From: Candidatus Sumerlaeaceae bacterium | GTDB taxonomy: Bacteria > Sumerlaeota > Sumerlaeia > Sumerlaeales > Sumerlaeaceae | Assembly (NCBI GenBank): GCA_019695055.1 | Contig: JAIBAT010000019.1 | Coordinates: forward strand, 1-64,000 | DNA: 64,000 nucleotides | Direction: 5' to 3' | Shown here: piece by piece, positions 38,141 to 44,852 of the stretch | Position numbering within the stretch: position 1 is the first letter of the stretch | Layout: each line of letters opens with the position of its first letter | The notes under the pieces: generated by a model | Database searches by the model: none | What the model saw: only the letters and a program-made list of their open reading frames with translations | What the model was told of the DNA's origin: nothing | Made by a program: the position numbers and the translations under genes

Positions 38141-39328
38141 ATGGAACAGCAACCATCAGACTCCGAACTCATCGCCAGGGCGGCTGCGGGCCAGCAGGCC
38201 GCATTTGAAGCCTTGGTGGATAAGTACTTCGGCCTTGTTTACTCCGTCGCCTTTGCCCGCATTGGCTGCCGCGAAACCGCCGAGGAACTGGCCCAGGAGG
38301 TCTTTCTCCGCACCTATTTCCATCTGGGACCCTTGGCTGGCGTTCGCAATTATGCCGCCTGGGTCACCCGGGTTACTCGGAACCTCGCTGAGGACTGGCA
38401 ACGCAGTGGCCAGCGTGTGTCGCGTGCCATGACCATGATTCACATCGAGGATCTGCCCCGCGAAGTGCCCGATACTGAACCCGAGTCCCTGCCCGACAGG
38501 ATTAATGCCAGGGAACAGTCGGCCCTTCTCTGGACGGCCCTGACTCGCCTGCCCGTTCATCTCCGCGAGATGATCCTCATGCACTTCCGCGACGATGTCA
38601 GCAAGGCCGACATCGCCCGCCATCTCGGGATTCATCCGTCCTCCGTGGGCCGCCAGATTACCGGTGCCCTCGAAGCTCTTCGTACCCACCTCGGCCCGCA
38701 ATTTGATTTGCCTACGGCAGTGCCACAAAGTAGCCGGGCGAGCCAGCGGCGCGCGGTTGTTGCGTTGCTCATCCTCGCCGCCATGCCAGCCGCCCGCCAA
38801 ACAGCTGTGGCTGCGGCTCTCGGCGAGACGGCAGCCATCGCTGCGCCAGTAGCCACAGCCTCACTTCTTACAAGATTGATCGCCGGCCTAAACGGGCTTG
38901 CGACCATGAAAGTCTCCGTGCGTGCCCTGACCGGAACCACGGCGATGGGGATAATGATCGGCTTCACTCTCTATTATCTCCATACGTCCATGGCCTCGGG
39001 GGGTGGTCCCTCCTCCCCCGAGGCCGAAATGGTCGTAGCTTGCGGTTCAGTCATGTCCGAAATGGTCTATCACGAATACAAGCTGCAGCATGTGACGACA
39101 GAGGACGCGATCAAAGCCCTGAAACCGCTCCTGACGCCCAAGGTTGGGGCCGTCGTCTCGCAGAACGCTGCTGCCAATTCCATAACCGTTGGTGACAACG
39201 CGACGGCACAAGCCGCCATCGCAAAGAAGATCCAGGATATTGATCACATCCTCAATCCAACCGACACCGGCGCAGTGACCGGCTTAAGAAATCCGTTGCC
39301 TCCGCAGAATGCCGCCCCCTCCTCTTGA
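38141..39328 (+). CDS. ECF sigma factor fused to a transmembrane segment and secretin-N1-like domain
   Basis: This is an RNA polymerase sigma-70 family factor of the ECF type with a long C-terminal extension (395 aa, about twice a plain ECF). Sigma-2 covers about residues 15-90 (YFGLVYSVAFARIG, AEELAQEVFLRTY). Sigma-4 covers about 125-182 (LPVHLREMILMHFRDDVSKA, then the helix-turn-helix ADIARHLGIHPSSVGRQI). An Ala-rich stretch (205-250) leads to a hydrophobic helix at about 262-281 (ALTGTTAMGIMIGFTLYYL), predicted to span the membrane. Residues 311-372 (EYKLQHVTTEDAIKALKPLL, NSITVGDNATAQAAIAKKI) resemble the secretin N1 domain. No separate anti-sigma gene is adjacent. I infer that the extension is a built-in regulator sensing an envelope signal. 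Confidence 0.88.
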   Translation: MEQQPSDSELIARAAAGQQAAFEALVDKYFGLVYSVAFARIGCRETAEELAQEVFLRTYFHLGPLAGVRNYAAWVTRVTRNLAEDWQRSGQRVSRAMTMIHIEDLPREVPDTEPESLPDRINAREQSALLWTALTRLPVHLREMILMHFRDDVSKADIARHLGIHPSSVGRQITGALEALRTHLGPQFDLPTAVPQSSRASQRRAVVALLILAAMPAARQTAVAAALGETAAIAAPVATASLLTRLIAGLNGLATMKVSVRALTGTTAMGIMIGFTLYYLHTSMASGGGPSSPEAEMVVACGSVMSEMVYHEYKLQHVTTEDAIKALKPLLTPKVGAVVSQNAAANSITVGDNATAQAAIAKKIQDIDHILNPTDTGAVTGLRNPLPPQNAAPSS

Positions 39329-39377
39329 TGTAGTTTAACTTAAATCGCTTCATCCAATGGCAGGGGAGGGCCAGCAG

Positions 39378-40148
39378 ATGAAATCCAAGAATGACCAGGC
39401 CTCGTGGCTGCAGGGCAACGGTGCACGTTGCTCCGCCCCGGGCAAATTTCCCCCGGCCCCATATCATATCGTGCTGCTCGGTCCGCCGGGCGTCGGAAAG
39501 GGCACGCAGGCCGAGCGGCTTTGCCGTCATCTCAACGCCTGCCACCTGTCCACCGGCGACGTGTTCCGCGCGGCGAAGTGCCTGTCCGATAACCAACTCA
39601 CACCGGCCATCAAGGCCGCCCTTGGCTACATGCGCCGCGGTGACCTCGTGCCCGATGACACGGTCATCGACATGGTGGTCGAGCGCGTACGCTGCCTCAA
39701 CTGTCAGCACGGCTTCGTGCTGGACGGATTCCCGCGAACCCTGGCGCAGGCCGAGGCTCTCGAAGCGCTCCTCGAAACCATCAACAAGCCCCTCGACGCG
39801 GTGGTCAATTTCGACCTGCCCGCCGAGATGGTGGTTGAGCGCATCGCCGGGCGTCGCATCTGCAAGGCATGCGGTGCCAGCTACCACATCAAGAACCAGA
39901 AACCCAAGGCCGAGGGCCTGTGCGATAGCTGCGGCGCTGCGCTGACCCAGCGCGAGGATGATCGCGAGGAATCAGTCCGCGTGCGGCTTGAAGCCTATGA
40001 ATCCGCCACGCGCCCACTTATTGACTTCTACCGCAGCCGCAACCTGCTCCTGAACATCAATGCTGAAGGCCCGCCGGCAGACGTTTTCGACCGGCTCTGC
40101 TTCGAGTTGTCCCTGGCCATGACGCGCAAACGGCGCACGGTGGCGTAA
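39378..40148 (+). CDS. adk: Adenylate kinase with zinc-type LID and N-terminal extension
   Basis: It catalyses AMP + ATP = 2 ADP in the cytoplasm. The ATG at 39378 is chosen because GGGGAGGG at 39363-39370 is seven bases away; the ATG at 39357 is the alternative. The product (256 aa) has about 30 extra N-terminal residues before HIVLLGPPGVGKGTQA, the P-loop. CHLSTGDVFR and the AMP-binding DGFPRTLAQAE follow. The LID has four cysteines (ICKACG and LCDSCG) of the zinc-binding type, and DDREESVRVRLEAY is present. It is 256 aa against about 215 for typical long-form enzymes. It is not in a ribosomal-protein operon here. Confidence 0.92.
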   Translation: MKSKNDQASWLQGNGARCSAPGKFPPAPYHIVLLGPPGVGKGTQAERLCRHLNACHLSTGDVFRAAKCLSDNQLTPAIKAALGYMRRGDLVPDDTVIDMVVERVRCLNCQHGFVLDGFPRTLAQAEALEALLETINKPLDAVVNFDLPAEMVVERIAGRRICKACGASYHIKNQKPKAEGLCDSCGAALTQREDDREESVRVRLEAYESATRPLIDFYRSRNLLLNINAEGPPADVFDRLCFELSLAMTRKRRTVA

Positions 40149-40156
40149 CCGCAAAT

Positions 40157-41419
40157 CTATTCGTGGCGCAGGGCGTCGATGGGATCGAGACGTGCCGCCT
40201 TGATGGCGGGGAACATCCCGAAGATCAGTCCCACCGCCGCGGCGAAGCCAAAGCTCAGGCCGACGGCCCATAGCGGCACCTCGGCCTTGTCGAGGCGGGC
40301 GCCCGGTATGCCGGCAATGAGCCGCGCGATACCGTAGCCTCCCATGACACCGACCATGCCGCCGACAAAGCACAGTGTGACCGCTTCCACCAGAAACTGA
40401 AACAGGATCGCCGCAGGCCGCGCGCCGACAGCCTTACGTAAACCGATCTCCCGTGTGCGCTCGGACACGCTTACCAGCATGATGTTCATGATGCCGACAC
40501 CACCTACGAGCAGCGAAATGCCCACGATACCCACGGCGACGAGCGTCATGGTCGCCGCGGTCTGGTTGAAGGTGTCGATGAACTTCTGTACCATGTCCAA
40601 CCGAAACGTGTCGGGCTCGCCGGGCTGGATGTGGCGCAGCTTGCGGAGGTAGAAGGCCAACTCCGCCCGCGCCTCTTCCGCAACCTCTGGCGAGCGCGCC
40701 GCGGCCGTTACCGACATGTTCCACGGGTTCTTGCGCTGGCCCGTGCTGAAGGGAATCAGTACTTCCATTCCAGCCTCGCTACTGCCAAACAGGCCCAGAG
40801 CCACTGCGGGCTCGATCACGCCGACCACGGTGTAACGCCTGTCACCGATGGTGATGGACTGGCCGACGCAATCCTTCGGCATCTGGAGCTTCGTTCTCGT
40901 CGTCGGGTTGATCAGGCACACTGCTCGTGCCGATTCCATGTCCACCACGGTGAACTGGCGCCCTTCGATCACCGACCTGTTCTCGATCTCGTGCCATGCC
41001 GGCTCGATGGCACTCATGTTGACATTCTCCTCCATCCGATCGCCGTAGCGCACCTTGTCCTGCAGCCACATGGTGCGCGTGAAGGTCTTCACGGACGGGC
41101 AATGGCGAAGCAAATCGTCAAACTGCTCCGGGCGAAAGCGCAACGAGCGCCAGGGCAGATTTTTCTTCGGGCCGGTTCGCGGGCGCTCGACGTTGATAAA
41201 GATCTTGTTGGTGCCCACCGTCTCAAAATCCGCCAATACCTTCTTCTTGAGACCCGTCATCGCGGCGATGACGCCAGTCACCGAGGCCACGCCGATGATG
41301 ATCCCCACCATCGTGAGCAGCGACCGCACCTTGTTGGCCCAGATGTGCGCCAGTGCCTGTGCGATGCTCTGATAGAGCAGCGCGAAGGCCGTCGCCACGA
41401 TCCGCAACACCGCCTTCAT
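40157..41419 (-). CDS. ABC transporter permease, MacB/FtsX-type
   Basis: This is the membrane subunit of a MacAB-like mechanotransmission exporter (420 aa). An N-terminal transmembrane helix (HIWANKVRSLLTMVGIIIGV) is followed by a large periplasmic MacB_PCD domain. Three C-terminal helices make up the FtsX domain (MTLVAVGIVGISLLVGGVGI, TREIGLRKAVGARP). It lacks a fused ATPase, which is the separate gene upstream overlapping it by ATGA at 41416-41419. Cargo (peptide, lipoprotein, toxin or siderophore) cannot be inferred. It is convergent with adk, eight bases away. Confidence 0.93.
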   Translation of the reverse strand: MKAVLRIVATAFALLYQSIAQALAHIWANKVRSLLTMVGIIIGVASVTGVIAAMTGLKKKVLADFETVGTNKIFINVERPRTGPKKNLPWRSLRFRPEQFDDLLRHCPSVKTFTRTMWLQDKVRYGDRMEENVNMSAIEPAWHEIENRSVIEGRQFTVVDMESARAVCLINPTTRTKLQMPKDCVGQSITIGDRRYTVVGVIEPAVALGLFGSSEAGMEVLIPFSTGQRKNPWNMSVTAAARSPEVAEEARAELAFYLRKLRHIQPGEPDTFRLDMVQKFIDTFNQTAATMTLVAVGIVGISLLVGGVGIMNIMLVSVSERTREIGLRKAVGARPAAILFQFLVEAVTLCFVGGMVGVMGGYGIARLIAGIPGARLDKAEVPLWAVGLSFGFAAAVGLIFGMFPAIKAARLDPIDALRHE

Positions 41420-42138
41420 GCGATCACCGCCGGTGCGGTCATCTCGTCGGAGACGATGCGCCCGTCACGCATTCTCACCGTGCGCCGTGCGTGGGCAGCC
41501 ACGTCGGCCTCGTGGGTCACCATGATAATCGTTTGCCCCTCGCTGTAAAGCTGCTCGAACAGCGCGAGAATCTCGGTACTCGTGGCGCTGTCCAGATTGC
41601 CCGTGGGCTCGTCCGCCAGCAGGATGGACGGCCGTGCCACCAGTGCCCGGGCGATGGCGACGCGCTGCTTCTGCCCGCCGGAAAGCTGATTGGGCCGGTG
41701 ATTGACCCGGTCGCCGAGGCCCACCCGCTCCAGCGCCTCCAGCGCCCGTGCCCGGCGTCCCCAAAGGCCATCGCGGGCGTATAATAGCGGCATCTCCACG
41801 TTCTTCAGCGCGGTGAGGCGCGGCATGAGTTCGAAACTCTGGAATACGAACCCGATCCGCTCGTTACGCACGCGGGCCATGTCCGCCGCGCCCAGCTCTG
41901 TCGTCAATTGCCCGTCCAGTTCGTAGGTCCCGGACGTGGGCCGGTCCAGGCAGCCAAGGATGTTCATGAGAGTGCTCTTGCCGGAGCCCGACGTTCCCAT
42001 GATGGCCAGGTATTCATTGTGGCCCACCTCAAGGTTCACGCCCGCAAGGGCGTTGATGGTCTCCGAACCAACCCTATAAATCTTCTTAACATCCCGGATG
42101 CGGATGACCTGCTCCGCCGATGGCGTCCGCGCGTTCAT
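41416..42138 (-). CDS. ABC transporter ATP-binding protein, MacB/LolD-like
   Basis: This 240-aa ATPase drives the adjacent FtsX-type permease. Walker A is GTSGSGKST, the Q-loop is [20 protein letters not shown], the signature is [15 protein letters not shown], and Walker B is [13 protein letters not shown] with the D-loop. The H-loop His is in [11 protein letters not shown]. It starts at ATG 42138, six bases after the adaptor gene, and overlaps the permease start. Confidence 0.95.
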   Translation of the reverse strand: MNARTPSAEQVIRIRDVKKIYRVGSETINALAGVNLEVGHNEYLAIMGTSGSGKSTLMNILGCLDRPTSGTYELDGQLTTELGAADMARVRNERIGFVFQSFELMPRLTALKNVEMPLLYARDGLWGRRARALEALERVGLGDRVNHRPNQLSGGQKQRVAIARALVARPSILLADEPTGNLDSATSTEILALFEQLYSEGQTIIMVTHEADVAAHARRTVRMRDGRIVSDEMTAPAVIA

Positions 42139-42144
42139 GGTGCC

Positions 42145-43533
42145 TCAGGGCTTGGTCCCGGTGGTTTCCCCGGGTTTCGCCTTCGCGGTGGCGGTGGTTT
42201 CCTTCTCGTCCTTCACCTTCTGGTCGTGGGTCAGCTTTTCCAGCACCTTGTAGGGCCCGATGATGACCGGGTCGCCCTCCTTGAGGCCCGCCGTGATCAC
42301 CGTATGGGTGGCGTCGCTGGGCCCCACGGTGACGGGTGTCATCACGGATTTGCCGTCAATAAACTTGCAGACCACCGTTGCCGCCGCCTTTAGCCGTTCC
42401 TTCTCGCCGAGCTGTGAGCGCACAGCCTCCGGCAATTCCTCGACGGTTCGCCCTAGCACTGCCTGGCTTGGCACCTTCAGCACGCTGTTGTGATGGCTGG
42501 TCTCGATGTCGGCGTCGGCTGTCAGACCGGTGATGATGCGTTCGCCCTTGGTGTGCAATGCGATCTCTGCCGTGAAGTTCTTGTCCTTGTCCTTCTCGGT
42601 GGGCGACAGGGCCACCGAGGTCACTGTTCCCTCGAACACACGGTCGCCATAGGCCTGCATCCGGATCTTCGCAGGCTGGCCCACCTTCACCCGGGCGATG
42701 TCGGCCTCGTCCACCCGCACGATGACCAACATGTTATCCAGGTCGGCCACTTCGAGGATGACCGTGCCGGCGTTGTTCATGGTGCCGGTCATGACGAGTT
42801 CCCCCACCTTGGCGTTCACCTTTGTCACGGTCCCGTCGATGGGCGAGATGATTGTCGCGTTCTTCAGGTCCTCGCGGGTTTTGGCGATGTCGGCCTCCGC
42901 TGCCTCGAGCGTATGCAGCGTGGCGGTGAGATTTGAATCGTCCGCCTCGAGCCCGTGGATGGCCGAGTTCAGGGATGCCTTCATTTCGTCCACCTTGCGC
43001 TTGGCCTCGTCGTAGGTGGCCTGGCTGGTCATCTTCGAGGCGAGCAATTCGCGCTCGCGGGAGAGTTCGAGCTGCGCATTCTCGAGTTGGGCGCGGTGGC
43101 CTTCGATTTGAGACTTCTGGGAATCAATGCGGGCCTGAGACACCTTGACCTGGGATTTCTGCGCCTCGAACCGCGCCTGGGTCGAGCGCAACGCCGCTTC
43201 CAGGTCCGTCGCGTCCAGCCGAACCAGCACCGACGCCGGGACCGGTGGGTTGGCGGCAGGGTTTCCCTTGGTCACGATGGATCCCTCGGGGTGGGGAATC
43301 TCGATAATGCGGGCCGCCACCTTGGCGCTGATGGAGACCTTTGTCTTGGGCCTTACCTCGCCCGGCGCCTGGATCACCTCGGAAAGCTCGCCCCGAGCCA
43401 CCTTCTCGATACGGACGGGTGTCGGGTCGGCGGCCCCGGAGCCCGTCACGCTCTTGAAATAGCGGGGAATCCCGTAGCCAGCCCCCGCCAATACGGCGAT
43501 GCCGACCCCTGTCCAGATTTTCCAGTTCTTCAC
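42145..43533 (-). CDS. Periplasmic adaptor (MacA-like membrane fusion protein)
   Basis: This is the adaptor that couples the FtsX-type ABC transporter to an outer-membrane channel (462 aa). The GTG start at 43533 gives an N-terminal anchor (WTGVGIAVLAGAGYGIP). A lipoyl half precedes a long coiled-coil hairpin at about residues 105-215 (rich in Gln, Glu, Ser and Lys). A second lipoyl half follows (ATIISPIDGTVTKVNAKVGE), then a beta barrel and membrane-proximal domain. The last 30 residues are Lys/Thr-rich. It is first in a three-gene minus-strand operon with the ATPase and permease. Confidence 0.92.
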   Translation of the reverse strand: MKNWKIWTGVGIAVLAGAGYGIPRYFKSVTGSGAADPTPVRIEKVARGELSEVIQAPGEVRPKTKVSISAKVAARIIEIPHPEGSIVTKGNPAANPPVPASVLVRLDATDLEAALRSTQARFEAQKSQVKVSQARIDSQKSQIEGHRAQLENAQLELSRERELLASKMTSQATYDEAKRKVDEMKASLNSAIHGLEADDSNLTATLHTLEAAEADIAKTREDLKNATIISPIDGTVTKVNAKVGELVMTGTMNNAGTVILEVADLDNMLVIVRVDEADIARVKVGQPAKIRMQAYGDRVFEGTVTSVALSPTEKDKDKNFTAEIALHTKGERIITGLTADADIETSHHNSVLKVPSQAVLGRTVEELPEAVRSQLGEKERLKAAATVVCKFIDGKSVMTPVTVGPSDATHTVITAGLKEGDPVIIGPYKVLEKLTHDQKVKDEKETTATAKAKPGETTGTKP

Positions 43534-44076
43534 GGACAGTTATCCCCTTGCACCCAAAGTGACAAGGCAAGGACGAAACCATAATGCCGGACAGCAGGTG
43601 GAGCGGAACCGCGGAGAAATGGCATGTTGCATCACCCGTATTAGACGCATCGAGGCGCGAAATCTTGCACCGTGGTGTGGTCTGCACTCCTGGATTTTTG
43701 ACGGGGGGAGGGGGAGGGGGGTGTTTTTTTTCGATTTCGCGTGAAAAGGGGGTTAACTCCAATATTTTCAATGCGGATAAATCGAGAAACAAATGGGTCA
43801 AAAATCGCAGAAATAGCGACAATTACCGAGGTGGCCGGGGAATTCGCGGCCAGAGCGGTGCCGCCAAAGGTCGCTTGGGTGGGGGAGGAGTTGGATTGGC
43901 TTTTTGTGGTCATGATGGAATGACAGTAATGGGTGAGAAGGGCTTTGCATATTCCCCCATGACCCCTTGCAACCCCTTCCAGACCCTGAAACGGCGATGT
44001 ATTGAGGCAGAAGCCAATCGGGCCCCCGTCTGAGTATTTGACTGTGGAGCGCCGTGGGGCGAGTCATCACGAGGTT
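43534..44076. other. Non-coding region with a G-run tract
   Basis: About 540 bases without a supportable gene; an open frame at 43584-44033 has repeat-driven composition and no ribosome binding site. The feature that stands out is a purine tract at 43703-43723 with G runs of 6, 5 and 6, followed by eight T residues. The region presumably contains the promoter of the minus-strand exporter operon. Confidence 0.6.
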
Positions 44077-44220
44077 ATGGAGAAATGGCGCCTCTATTTG
44101 GACACTTCCGTCTTTGGCGGAGTGTTTGATCTAAACGAAGAATCTGATGCAGATTCCCGTCGTATGCTGGACGCTGTCATCGAGGGGCACGCGGATGGTT
44201 ATTTCGATGTCGACGAATGA
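44077..44220 (+). pseudogene. Truncated PIN-domain toxin (N-terminal fragment)
   Basis: Only 47 codons remain. The N-terminus WRLYLDTSVFGGVFD is the first strand of a PIN ribonuclease domain, including the first catalytic Asp (LDTS). It is followed by the first helix (DSRRMLDAVIEGH). PIN toxins are normally about 130-160 aa, so two thirds of the fold and the other acidic residues are missing. The frame ends 14 bases into the antitoxin-like frame, as if a deletion joined the two genes. It is probably non-functional. Confidence 0.55.
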
Positions 44221-44446
44221 CTTTTGGAAAAAATTTCAGCCCATTGCAGGGTTTGACTGCGTTCGAATGAAGCGGGAGGCCCAAGCCCGGGCAGGAATAA
44301 GAACCGAGGGCTTGAGCCGCGACGAATTGCTGGCTTATTATCGCAGGAAGGCACAAATGCGATCCACTTCAAAACCTTACTCGAGTTCGGTAAGTGTGGA
44401 TGTCACTTGTACTCGCGAGGATTCGGGCGAGTATAAAGGCAAGTGA
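44207..44446 (+). CDS. Antitoxin-like small protein, possibly remnant
   Basis: This 79-codon frame contains FDCVRMKREAQARAGIRTEG and LSRDELLAYYRRKAQ, a pattern I associate with small antitoxins paired with PIN toxins of this type. The ATG at 44207 lacks a clear ribosome binding site and lies inside the truncated toxin. The true start may have been lost, and the last 25 residues look unrelated. It is on the opposite strand to the neighbouring membrane-protein gene, whose stop is 33 bases away. Confidence 0.45.
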   Translation: MSTNDFWKKFQPIAGFDCVRMKREAQARAGIRTEGLSRDELLAYYRRKAQMRSTSKPYSSSVSVDVTCTREDSGEYKGK

Positions 44447-44479
44447 TTCCAAGAATGATTGCACCGGGAGCCCCGTCCT

Positions 44480-44848
44480 TTACTCGTTGAACAGCGCGAG
44501 CAGGCCGACCCATCCATGCCATGGGATGGAAGCTGCCAGCATCGCAGCAGCTACAATTCGGACGTTTTGCCTGCGAATTCCAACTACGGCCAAGATTGTG
44601 CCCGGTGTCAGCAGGATCGCCAATATGATGATCCCGTCGGGCCATTGCGCAGGGTCCCAAAGGGAGACCAATATGTTCTTTTCAGCGGCGAGTAGCTCTC
44701 TAACGGATTCAAAGAATCCCAACGGGCCTAAGGTTTCAAAAAGGGCCAACGCGAGAAATGGCAAAAGCCACAGGCTGACCAATCCAACAGCTAAACGAAT
44801 TGGCCTGGGGATTCGGTTTGCCGTCTGCGTGATGATCGCTGGAAGCAT
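44480..44848 (-). CDS. Small integral membrane protein, unknown function
   Basis: From ATG 44848 (four bases after the stop of the upstream gene) the product is 122 aa. It has three hydrophobic segments (LAVGLVSLWLLPFLALALF, GIIILAILLTPGTILAVVG, IVAAAMLAASIPWHGWVGLL). A TTG at 44875 would extend it by nine residues. I do not recognise the family. Its coupling to the regulatory-domain protein suggests a shared role at the membrane. Confidence 0.6.
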   Translation of the reverse strand: MLPAIITQTANRIPRPIRLAVGLVSLWLLPFLALALFETLGPLGFFESVRELLAAEKNILVSLWDPAQWPDGIIILAILLTPGTILAVVGIRRQNVRIVAAAMLAASIPWHGWVGLLALFNE

Positions 44849-44852
44849 AGAT

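Noticed and set aside
43584..44033. 149-codon open frame across the G-run tract
   Set aside because: The poly-Gly core comes from the G tract itself; no start signal or domain is visible.
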